Source: a virus. Taken from it: 64,000 bases of DNA. The notes under the pieces are model-generated. The model was given only the letters and a program-made list of their open reading frames with translations, made no database searches and had not been told where the DNA came from. Made by a program: the position numbers and the translations under genes. Position 1 is the stretch's first letter, and each line of letters begins with the position of its first letter. Below, piece after piece: positions 26,858 through 35,703 of this stretch. The DNA lies in IMG/VR virus record IMGVR_UViG_3300032304_002285, positions 62,001 to 126,000 of that record; one strand, written 5' to 3'.

Positions 26858-27580
26858 ATGTCTCTTAGTCCAGAAGAAATTGCCAAGAGGGAGTTCGAGC
26901 TTTTAACCTCGCCAGATACGGTGAGGGTAAAGGTTTTTGTTCGGCGTTTTGGTTCTTTTGTTTTGCCTGATGAGAATGGCAAGGAAGAGGTTGAGGCAAT
27001 TTTCCGGATGATGACGTTTGGGGATAACTTGATAATAGAAAAGGCTTGTACTTACAGAATAGACAATAAGGAAACGAGAGAGAAGAGAGATGAAGTTGAT
27101 ATTAATGAAATACGTAGGCTTATTGTGAAGAGGAATCTTCTTTCTTGGTCTTTGCCTATTCCTGTTGTTAGGGAAAATGATTGGATCACAAAGGAGAGTT
27201 ATGCAAGAGTGAGTAGTGTTCCTGCTCCTTTACTTGATGCTTTGTTGGATAGGTATGAAGAGAGAATTAAGATTACTCATGATGATGAGGAAATAATCAA
27301 TCGTCAATGTTCTGTTTTGTTTTCTAAGAATAGCAGAGGTGTTGCTGATTCATGTGAGGCTGTGAGTTTGTATTGTACCTTGGGGAATTATTGGGACAAG
27401 TTTGGGCTTGATAGGTTTAGTATTTTGAGCTTGCCTTATAGAGAGTATTTGATGTTAAAGATCATGCTTGGGAAAGAAGGGGAGTCTCATAAGGCTGCTG
27501 CTGCTCAGCGGAATCACTCTCCATCAAAGGTTGCGATGGGTGGTGGGAAAGTAAGAGCAAGTCGGGCAACTGCTGGATAA
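26858..27580 (+). CDS. Tail assembly chaperone-like protein 2
   Basis: It is in frame with the previous gene and separated from it by a stop codon and one further codon. Shared motifs: FRMMTFGDNLIIEKAC, IRRLIVKRNLLSWSLP and ITKESYARVSSVPAPLLD. It has an extra C-terminal part, beginning EEIINRQCSVLF, with YCTLGNYWDKFGLDRF and a basic Ala/Arg-rich end. The longer second protein next to a short first one recalls the gpG/gpGT arrangement, but here there is a stop codon rather than a frameshift site. Confidence 0.55.
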   Translation: MSLSPEEIAKREFELLTSPDTVRVKVFVRRFGSFVLPDENGKEEVEAIFRMMTFGDNLIIEKACTYRIDNKETREKRDEVDINEIRRLIVKRNLLSWSLPIPVVRENDWITKESYARVSSVPAPLLDALLDRYEERIKITHDDEEIINRQCSVLFSKNSRGVADSCEAVSLYCTLGNYWDKFGLDRFSILSLPYREYLMLKIMLGKEGESHKAAAAQRNHSPSKVAMGGGKVRASRATAG

Positions 27581-27585
27581 ATTTT

Positions 27586-28404
27586 ATGACAAACGTAGCT
27601 AAAAATTTAGGGTATGCTGGATCTGGAGTTGTTGACGGGGTTCAGGTATTGATTACTGGTGGCGGCTTCGATAAGGCTGTTACTCCTTCTTATTTGAATC
27701 CTCTTGATATTTCTCCAACTGCGGTTTCTCGTTCTCGGGTTTTACATGCAGATGGTGTAGAGGCTTATTCTGGTTCTTTGTCTTTTGATGTTACTCAGAA
27801 TTTTCTAAATATTTTGACAACAAGCAAGCTTTTCAAAAGAAGATACAGTTTTGCGGTTGGATTTGATGATGGGGAGGCAAGTAAGGGATTAACAAATTGC
27901 TATGTGACTTCTCTTTCTATTAATGGTGCTGCTGGTGGTTTAATGTCAGCTTCTATTTCAGTCGTTTCTGCTTCAGCTTTGGCGACTATGGTAGTCGCAA
28001 ATAATTATATTGGTTTTCAGGGTTCTCAAGGGGTTAATGATAATATGCCAATGGGCTATTGGTATTCTGGTAATACAAATGTTAAAGAATGGTCTTTGTC
28101 AATGAATCAGGATGCTAGTCCTGTTTATGGGAATAAAAACGTCAAGACTCCTCAATATATAAAAATAGGGTTGGTTTCTTACACATTGACGGTGACAACA
28201 TATGAGCAGCTTTATCCTTATACCCCTGCTCCATCCGGGGGAACGGATGCTATTTATATTTCTACTTCTTCGTTTACATTAAAGGGTGCAATTACGTCTG
28301 AGAATAGTTCTTACAATGGGACGGGTGATTTAGGAGGGTACGTTCACACATTTGAATCAGCAGCAGACGCATCGACGGGTTCGGGCGATAGTATCATCAC
28401 ATGA
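27586..28404 (+). CDS. Tail tube-like paralogue 3
   Basis: The 272-residue protein repeats the tube-like pattern: NLGYAGSGVVDGVQVLIT, VEAYSGSLSFDVTQ, MGYWYSGNTNVKEWSLS and NQDASPVYG. It matches the order Y-G-(S/N)-(L/V)-F and WS-(L/V)-x2-(Q/N) of the proteins at 24251 and 25358. It is flanked on both sides by chaperone-like genes, giving an alternating order. It is rich in Ser and Thr at the C-terminus. It is probably a minor tail protein. Confidence 0.55.
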   Translation: MTNVAKNLGYAGSGVVDGVQVLITGGGFDKAVTPSYLNPLDISPTAVSRSRVLHADGVEAYSGSLSFDVTQNFLNILTTSKLFKRRYSFAVGFDDGEASKGLTNCYVTSLSINGAAGGLMSASISVVSASALATMVVANNYIGFQGSQGVNDNMPMGYWYSGNTNVKEWSLSMNQDASPVYGNKNVKTPQYIKIGLVSYTLTVTTYEQLYPYTPAPSGGTDAIYISTSSFTLKGAITSENSSYNGTGDLGGYVHTFESAADASTGSGDSIIT

Positions 28405-28420
28405 AAAGGAGTAGGGGATT

Positions 28421-29035
28421 ATGTCGGAAGTAGATCAGGTTGTGAAGGTAGAGGGTGAGACTTCTGTTTCTCAGGTTCCGGTTGTTGAAACGGGGATTGA
28501 TGAGAAGAGAATTGGGAACAAAGAATCCGGGGTAAACTTGGATGCTCTTGCTTCTGATTCTGTCAAAGAGGTTCCTGAGGTATGTGCATTTCCATCCTTT
28601 TTTATTGACGAAAAAGATAGGCAACGCATTGAGTTGGATATTCTTTGTGACAAAAAAACAGGGAAGATCGAGAGTATTTCCCGTGCTAATATTGGGATTG
28701 ATTTCACACAATTCAAATATTTTAGTCATACAGTAGAGTGGTTTGAATTTTCGGTTCCTACTTATGAGGATATGGCTTCTTATCGGCAAAGGAGTTCGAT
28801 CTATAGGAGAGAAGCCGGGAAGATGTTGGTTGATGCAAATCAGCTTCGGAACTTCTTTATTGTTTGGCATTTGAAGGATTGGAGTCTTAGAGATTCCAGG
28901 GGGAATAAGGTTGAGTTGTCGTTTACGGATGAGGGTGCTTTGGACAACGCAACGATCAAGGTTGTTTATAAGACTCCTCCAACTTTGTTGGATGTTCTCA
29001 TGACAACCTTTGAGAAAGAGGTTGTTCTTACTTGA
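28421..29035 (+). CDS. Tail assembly chaperone-like protein 3
   Basis: An AAAAGGAG site precedes the ATG. After an acidic, flexible N-terminus (to about residue 50), the protein carries the shared motifs FSVPTYEDMASYRQRSS, LRNFFIVWHLKDWSLR and TPPTLLDVLMTTFEKEV. It is third in the family after 26369 and 26858 and immediately precedes the tape measure gene, the classic place for a tail assembly chaperone. Confidence 0.6.
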   Translation: MSEVDQVVKVEGETSVSQVPVVETGIDEKRIGNKESGVNLDALASDSVKEVPEVCAFPSFFIDEKDRQRIELDILCDKKTGKIESISRANIGIDFTQFKYFSHTVEWFEFSVPTYEDMASYRQRSSIYRREAGKMLVDANQLRNFFIVWHLKDWSLRDSRGNKVELSFTDEGALDNATIKVVYKTPPTLLDVLMTTFEKEVVLT

Positions 29036-29052
29036 TATAATGGAGACGTGTC

Positions 29053-32000
29053 ATGGCTGGAGTTGAAGACTTCAAAGATCTTTCGGATGCTGTTGTAGAT
29101 AGTGGCAACAGAATGCGTTCATCTTTGTCTGAAGCAGTTGGTGCTGCTCGGGAGATGGATCGTGTTCTTGAGGCTGTTTCTAAACAGCAAACAAGATCCT
29201 TGAGGGTTTCTTCCAGCTATGATTCGTCAATTAAAAGTACTGCTGTTCAGCTTAAGCAGATAAAGAAGGGTGCTGCTGGGGTTAGAGATACGATTCGTGC
29301 AGCAACAGCAGCGTTTACTTCTGCAAATAAGGCTTTGAAGGATTTTAATAAGTTAACGGAAGATTCTGTTGATGAATTAAAAGAGATTTCCAAGGTTGAT
29401 CTTTCGCTATCTGGTCTTGATTCTGCCTCAAAAAATATGTCTGCAATGGCAAAGGCGGCTTTGGAATTAAACAAGGCACAGAAGGGATCTGTAGCCATTT
29501 CAAGACAGTATGAATCGACAACCAGAGATCTTTCTGAAAATCTTTTGAAGATTGTTGGTTCTTTAAAGAGTGCTGCTACAAATATTCGTTCCTTCAATCG
29601 GGAATTAAAGTCGGGGAAAAAGCTTGGTGAGTCTTTTAGGGATTCATTGGGTAATATGAATTTTGAAGGAAAGATCAGTTTTTCAGTTGATGATTCTAGT
29701 TTGGCAAGTGTTCAGGACGTGATTAACAATTTACAAAAAGAACTTTCTGCTGATTTGAGTGTTGATCTTGGGGGTGGAAAGAAGAGTAAGGAAGAAGTTC
29801 TTACTGAAAAACATTATAAGCTTGATGAAGCGTATGCTAAGAGAAAACTATCCAAAGGAGAGAGTGAATCTATTGAGGTAAGCCAGAAGATATTGAGAGA
29901 GCAAATTCGTTCAAGGAAATCAGAAGGGATTTCTGCTACTGCTGCTGGCAAGTCTTTAGATGCAGCAAAAGTACCAAAATTAGAAGGTTCTGATTTTTCC
30001 AAGCCTAAAGGTTTGTCTCTTGATTATTCGATGTTTGATAAGGTTATTGCTCAATTAACCAAGAATAATCGTTTTACAAAAACAATGGGTAGGGACTCAT
30101 CTACAACCTCTAAAGACATTGGAGCAATGGCAGATGAGGCTTTAACCAAGGGTTCTCTTTATACACATGATGCTGTTTTGGAAAACCTGCTCAAGAAGCA
30201 AATTGACATTTTAAATAAGCAGGTTGATATAGAGAAATCTGGCCCTCAGAATTCCGCTTCGATTACTCGCCAGATAGACTTGTCGGCAGAGCTTGCCAAA
30301 TTCAAGAAGATGTTGTCTTCCTTGGATGATTTGGGGGCTGGGGTTCAGACAAAGGTTCGTCAAAGGATTCGTCGTAAGAAGAATTCAATGTCAGCCGAAG
30401 ATGCTTTTTCGGATGTGGTTCCTTCTTTAAAGGGTGAGTTGGATGAGGCTGGGAAAAAATCAAAGGGTGCGGCTACTGCTGATTTAGTTCCCAAGGAATG
30501 GGATAAAGAAATAAAGAAGATCAATAAGGGGATGCTTGTCTTAAAAAATACCATGAAGAATTCATCTTCGTGGTTTGAGATGGAGCATGCTAAGGAGAAG
30601 TTAGAAGAGCTTGCTGTAGAAGCTCAGAATCTTAGGTCTTTCAAGGAGATAGTAAAGGACTTTGATGAGGCTGAGCTTGCTGAATTAAGATTGGCGATTG
30701 CTACTGGGAAACTCAATGAGAAGATGGTAGAGATCATTGGCAATAAAGATGAATTTTCGGATGTGTTCAACAGTCAGGCGGAAGCGGCAAAGGCTGCTGC
30801 TGAATCGGATTCATCTTTAGAGAAAGAGATGAATAAGAAGTTTAGTGTTATGGGGAAATTGAATAAGAAGTTTGAGGAGGGAAAAGAGGAGGCAATTAAA
30901 TTTACTGGTGGATCTACGATGGCTGGTGGCGCAATGGCTGCTGGTGGTCTTGCTGCTTTATTTTTGGCAAAGGAATTGGGGGAGCTTGCTGAAAAATACA
31001 AAGAGGCGGCGATTGGTCTTTCTGAGTTTAACGTTGAAATGGATGCTCAATCTACAAAAGCTTTTGGTTCTGGTGCAACGGATACAGCATTTAAGAAAAT
31101 AAGGAGTGAGTTGCATTTAACCAAAAAAGAAGCTGGTGGGTTTTTCGATGTTTTGACTGAAGGATATCTTGGAGGAGTTGTTAGTGTTCAGAAGTTGGTT
31201 GCTGCTGGTAATCAGTTAAAGCATACATTTGGAGGAGATCAGACAAAAAGGCTGAAGGAGTATGTAGAATTACTTAAAGAAATTCCGACGATTGAAACAG
31301 ACTTGTCTATTTCTGCAAATTCGGATGACAAGACTGCTGCTTTGTTTGCTTTAGCACAAAAGGGAAAAATCAGCACTGTTATGGAATTACAAGCTGCTGG
31401 TTTGGCTGGTGGCGTAAAGACAATGGATCGAGCTTCAAAAGAAGATGTTAAGCTTTTAAATGCTGCTCATTCTACAGAGAAGGCGGTACAAGATATAAAA
31501 GACGCCATGTTGAATAAGTTTTTTCCGACATGGGGACCTCAATTTGCTGCCATTACAGAAAACACTGCTGAGATTTCAAAGTTGTTATTGAAGGTTGTCG
31601 TTCTTGCAGGAGCAATGAAGGCTTTTGGGGCTATGTCAAAGCTTGGAGGTATTTCTGGTATTGCAGGGAAGATGGGAATGGGTGCTGCTGCTGGTGGTGC
31701 TCCTGGGGCTGCTGGTCTTGCTGCTGGGGTTTCTGCTAAGGCGTTTGGAGCATTAAATGTAGCACTTGGTTCTTTTGCAACAACAGTGGCTTTGGCTGGT
31801 GTTGCTTTTGGGGTGGCTGGACATCTTGTTCAAAAATCTGCTGACAAATCGGAAGAAGCGGGGGATACAGTTGCAGCAGAACAGAAAAGATTTAGTGCTG
31901 GAATATTAAAAACAACTGCTACTATTGCAACTTTTGCTGTGATTGGGTCTTTAGTTCCTGTTATTGGAACGGTTGCAGGAGCCCTTGCTGGTTTGGCGGT

Positions 32001-35000
32001 TGGTATTTATCAGAATGAGAAAAACCTATCTGGATTAGAAAGCGATAAGGTTATTACCGGGACGCTTGGTAAGGTTAATGAAATTTTGGAAAGAGGCATG
32101 ATGGATCGTCAATCCAAGCAGCAAACGGCTGCTTTGGAATTCCAAAAAACATTTAACAGGCTTAATTCTGAAACCAACAATGCCAAGAAAGAGTTGTTCG
32201 AGTTTAGGAAAGGCTTGGCAGAAGTAAATCTTAAAAGTTTGGCAGAACTTGGTGGAACTGCTGCTGAGTTTGATCAGGCGTTTAAGACGTTGACAGGTTC
32301 TATTACTGGTCGATTTGATTTGATGAAAAAGGCTTTTGATAAGTCTCGTTTTGACATATTAAACAATGGAAAACTTGATGCTCAGACAAGAAGGATGGCA
32401 CTGGATAAACTGCATAAGTCAGAGCTAGATTCGGCTAGAGAATTTGTTGAAGGGATGAAAGCAGCAGCCGAATCTTTATATAAAAGTCCTGAGTTGATCA
32501 AGAAGCAATTACAAGCAAAAATTGCTAAGGCTACTTTTGATTTAAATTTGGAAGGTAGGGTTTTTGAGGCTAGTGAGTCTGGCGAAATGCTCATGAAAGA
32601 GATTCATACTGCTGTTTCAGAGCAGAAGAAGACAGTAGAACAAGCAAATAAAGCGGTAGGTATTGCGGCTAAAACCCAGATTGGCATGTCTCAGGATAAA
32701 ATTAATACCCAAGGGAAAATGGTAAAAAAGTTTTCTTCTGGGAATGATGATGTTTCTAGGGGTATTAGGGAGAGTGTAAACATTAATCCGGAGATGGTTG
32801 CTGCTGTTGAATTTGACCAAAGCAAGATGGGGGATATCTCATCTGAAGCAGCAGAAGTAATCACAAAGAATCTTGTACAATCTGCTGACGGAAAGATTGC
32901 TATTCCGAAAGACATTTACAATTCTCTTACCGATAGTGCTAAAGAGGCTCTTGGTGAAACAGCAGATATTATTACATCACGTTATAATATTGATTTTAAC
33001 CAGCTACAAGCATCCCTCAAAAAGGTTAGTGATGAATTGGATTCTGTTCAGAAGGAGTCGGATGACTTTGCTGCTAAGGTTTCGTCAACAGCATCAACTA
33101 GCCTTCCTGGTTTGATTATGGCCATGAAGAAAAACAATTCTGAGCTTAGGGCTTATGATGAGGCAATTGCAAAAAGCGAAAAGACCTTGAGTACAGAGAC
33201 AGACACAGGGAAAATCAATGCTGCAAGAAGAGATATTAAGGAGGCTCGTGAGAATAAGCAGCAATTACAAGAAGAGCAGGGTAAGAATCAGGATATTTTG
33301 AATAAAAAGGCGGGACAACTAGTTGAGACCATGAAGACAAAAGGTGGTCCTAATAAAGATAAGGTAATCGAAGGGTTTCATGCTTACATCAAGTCTGTTC
33401 AGGATGGGGACTCAGAAAAAGAAGTTCTTAATGAAAAGGAATTGAGTCGGCTTTTCCAAGTAAAAGATGGCTTGACGGGAATGGCTGGTCAGGATTTCCA
33501 AAATCTTCAAAAGATGATGGAGAATGATTCAAAACAAGACGCCCTCTTGAAGCAAAAAGAGGCTCTTTCTTCTTTGAATGTAGACACTTCTGAGAGCATT
33601 AATATGATTCAAGAAGAAGAATTGAGGCGTATTGATGAAACAGCAAAGACAGAGATGGCTGTTCGTGAGTCTATAAGGAAAATGGCTCAAATGTTGTCTG
33701 TTGAATTGGATGATAGGAGTCGAGAGTTAGAGCTTTTAAATATTCGATCTTCCGTGGATGCTGCAATTGGAGATTCGGTTGAGAATCAAGTTGCCAAGAT
33801 GTCTAAGCAGGTAGAGGTTTATGAAGAGCGTTTAAGTCTTAATAAGGAATTAAACGGAAAAATTCAAGAAGAGCTTGTTAATTGGAATCAACAAAAGGGT
33901 GATTTGGAGAAGGCTATAGAGAAAGCGGAAGAAAGTGGAGATACTGATGCTCTGAAAAAATTCAAAGGAGATCTTTCTTATGTAAAAGGAAGAATCAAGG
34001 TTGCCAACGAGGAGTTGAAAAGCGTAGAAGGGTTGGCAAATGAGATGGGGCAAAAGATTTTAGAGGCTGCTTCTTCATTCCAGGATGTTTTTAGCTCATT
34101 ATCTGAGGATGTTAAGTTCAAGGCTGTTTCTAAAAAGATGGACTTAAGCTCAGCCATGAATGAGCTTGCTAATTATTCGGATAGCTGGAAATCCATGACA
34201 AAGGAATCTTTTGAAATTTCATTAAAGGCTTCCCAAGAACGTCTTAAAATGGAGAAAGAGGCAATTAAATCCACACTGCCTGAGAAGATGAAAAGCATTA
34301 ATGATTATTATGATTCTTTGTTAAAGAAGGGTGAGGACCCTAATAAGGTTGAGGCTGGAAGACAAAGTTCCATTAATAGTCTTCAGGTGGGTGTATTGGA
34401 AGAGTTGGCGAAGAAAGAGGTTGAGCAAAAGAGATCGGTTGTTGAGGCTGCTAAAAAAGAGATGGATCTTGCTGATGCTCATATAGAAGCAAGACAGCAG
34501 GTTGTAGAGGCAGAGGCTTCATTCTTGGCTGATATTGGTGGAAGCTGGAAGCAGGTTCTTGATCTTCAATATCAGAGTGTTGCCTATGAGAAAGAGAAAG
34601 CTGATATAGCTGCCGAATATACTAGGAAGCTGGAGGCAAGCGGGGAAAGGGGCTTGGTGTTAGATCAGGCAAGAAGCGCTGCACGTTTGGCTGAATTAAA
34701 GTATCAACAGAAGGCTCTTGGTGCTCAAAGAAATGCCTATGAAAAACTGGCTGGTATGGCTTTCGGTTCCATAAGGGATTCTTATGGTATTCGTAGCAAT
34801 ACCAATTCGCCTACGTTTATGATGGGAAGAGAAAATACCCAAGTAAAGACAAGATCGGGTATGTATAGAAGCGCAGGCAAGGAAGGTGTTTTGTCTATTG
34901 AGCAGCGTTCAGCAAATGCTCAGCTTGCGGGTTTTGGTACACCAGCAGGGGCTAAAAAGCCAACAGATGAGGTATTGGACAAATCCATGTCCGAATTAAC

Positions 35001-35703
35001 TCAGTCTATGGCTCAAAAGAGTGACATTGAAAAGCAAGTGGCTTTTGCCATGAACTCTGCTAAATCCAATGAGGAGACATCGAAAGCAACCCAAGAGTTG
35101 GTAGGGTATGCTTCTGATACTGTTGATGCTATAACAGAGTTGGCTGGTTATTTGACAAAATCCGGGTCTGGTCAGGGCATCAGGAAGCAAGAAAAAGAGC
35201 AAACACTTTCTTTGAAGAAGGTGGCTATCAATGAGAAGAAGGTTCTTTCAAAAGAAGAGCTTCAAAAGAAAGAGGATGATAAAATAGCTAAGGAGTTTTC
35301 AAATCCGTTTGTTGGTAATTATGCTGTTAGTGGACAAAAAACAGATGATTACCAAGCTCAATTGGATGAATCTCCGGGAGAAAAATGGAATAGAGAGCAT
35401 GGAATGAATACAGGAGTTTCTACTGAGACTGCTGGTGTTGGTGCTCAAAAAGAAACCGTATTCCAACGTTCTGCTGGCGGATTGGAGACTGCTCCGGGTC
35501 AGTCTGTTGGGTTTGCTGGTATGGGCGGGGAGTCTAGCTCTGCTGGTGGTGTTGCTAAGGTTACTGGTGAAATCACTGTAAAGTTTGATAATAAGTTGTT
35601 TAAGGCTCAGGTTGCCCAAATTGTTGGAGAGGTTATTAGAACTGCTGATATTCGTAAGGCACTTACTCAGCAAGGTTTTACAAATAGGATGAACGGTGCA
35701 TGA
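29053..35703 (+). CDS. Tape measure protein
   Basis: At 2216 residues it is the largest gene of the window. Long helical, Lys/Glu/Ala/Ser-rich stretches surround three hydrophobic Gly/Ala segments: about residues 621-640 (MAGGAMAAGGLAALFLA), 845-925 and 955-985 (IGSLVPVIGTVAGALAGL). This is the usual layout of siphovirus tape measures, which fix tail length and are ejected with the DNA. At roughly 0.15 nm per residue the tail would be about 330 nm long. No peptidase domain is recognised. The stop overlaps the next start. Confidence 0.92.
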   Translation: MAGVEDFKDLSDAVVDSGNRMRSSLSEAVGAAREMDRVLEAVSKQQTRSLRVSSSYDSSIKSTAVQLKQIKKGAAGVRDTIRAATAAFTSANKALKDFNKLTEDSVDELKEISKVDLSLSGLDSASKNMSAMAKAALELNKAQKGSVAISRQYESTTRDLSENLLKIVGSLKSAATNIRSFNRELKSGKKLGESFRDSLGNMNFEGKISFSVDDSSLASVQDVINNLQKELSADLSVDLGGGKKSKEEVLTEKHYKLDEAYAKRKLSKGESESIEVSQKILREQIRSRKSEGISATAAGKSLDAAKVPKLEGSDFSKPKGLSLDYSMFDKVIAQLTKNNRFTKTMGRDSSTTSKDIGAMADEALTKGSLYTHDAVLENLLKKQIDILNKQVDIEKSGPQNSASITRQIDLSAELAKFKKMLSSLDDLGAGVQTKVRQRIRRKKNSMSAEDAFSDVVPSLKGELDEAGKKSKGAATADLVPKEWDKEIKKINKGMLVLKNTMKNSSSWFEMEHAKEKLEELAVEAQNLRSFKEIVKDFDEAELAELRLAIATGKLNEKMVEIIGNKDEFSDVFNSQAEAAKAAAESDSSLEKEMNKKFSVMGKLNKKFEEGKEEAIKFTGGSTMAGGAMAAGGLAALFLAKELGELAEKYKEAAIGLSEFNVEMDAQSTKAFGSGATDTAFKKIRSELHLTKKEAGGFFDVLTEGYLGGVVSVQKLVAAGNQLKHTFGGDQTKRLKEYVELLKEIPTIETDLSISANSDDKTAALFALAQKGKISTVMELQAAGLAGGVKTMDRASKEDVKLLNAAHSTEKAVQDIKDAMLNKFFPTWGPQFAAITENTAEISKLLLKVVVLAGAMKAFGAMSKLGGISGIAGKMGMGAAAGGAPGAAGLAAGVSAKAFGALNVALGSFATTVALAGVAFGVAGHLVQKSADKSEEAGDTVAAEQKRFSAGILKTTATIATFAVIGSLVPVIGTVAGALAGLAVGIYQNEKNLSGLESDKVITGTLGKVNEILERGMMDRQSKQQTAALEFQKTFNRLNSETNNAKKELFEFRKGLAEVNLKSLAELGGTAAEFDQAFKTLTGSITGRFDLMKKAFDKSRFDILNNGKLDAQTRRMALDKLHKSELDSAREFVEGMKAAAESLYKSPELIKKQLQAKIAKATFDLNLEGRVFEASESGEMLMKEIHTAVSEQKKTVEQANKAVGIAAKTQIGMSQDKINTQGKMVKKFSSGNDDVSRGIRESVNINPEMVAAVEFDQSKMGDISSEAAEVITKNLVQSADGKIAIPKDIYNSLTDSAKEALGETADIITSRYNIDFNQLQASLKKVSDELDSVQKESDDFAAKVSSTASTSLPGLIMAMKKNNSELRAYDEAIAKSEKTLSTETDTGKINAARRDIKEARENKQQLQEEQGKNQDILNKKAGQLVETMKTKGGPNKDKVIEGFHAYIKSVQDGDSEKEVLNEKELSRLFQVKDGLTGMAGQDFQNLQKMMENDSKQDALLKQKEALSSLNVDTSESINMIQEEELRRIDETAKTEMAVRESIRKMAQMLSVELDDRSRELELLNIRSSVDAAIGDSVENQVAKMSKQVEVYEERLSLNKELNGKIQEELVNWNQQKGDLEKAIEKAEESGDTDALKKFKGDLSYVKGRIKVANEELKSVEGLANEMGQKILEAASSFQDVFSSLSEDVKFKAVSKKMDLSSAMNELANYSDSWKSMTKESFEISLKASQERLKMEKEAIKSTLPEKMKSINDYYDSLLKKGEDPNKVEAGRQSSINSLQVGVLEELAKKEVEQKRSVVEAAKKEMDLADAHIEARQQVVEAEASFLADIGGSWKQVLDLQYQSVAYEKEKADIAAEYTRKLEASGERGLVLDQARSAARLAELKYQQKALGAQRNAYEKLAGMAFGSIRDSYGIRSNTNSPTFMMGRENTQVKTRSGMYRSAGKEGVLSIEQRSANAQLAGFGTPAGAKKPTDEVLDKSMSELTQSMAQKSDIEKQVAFAMNSAKSNEETSKATQELVGYASDTVDAITELAGYLTKSGSGQGIRKQEKEQTLSLKKVAINEKKVLSKEELQKKEDDKIAKEFSNPFVGNYAVSGQKTDDYQAQLDESPGEKWNREHGMNTGVSTETAGVGAQKETVFQRSAGGLETAPGQSVGFAGMGGESSSAGGVAKVTGEITVKFDNKLFKAQVAQIVGEVIRTADIRKALTQQGFTNRMNGA

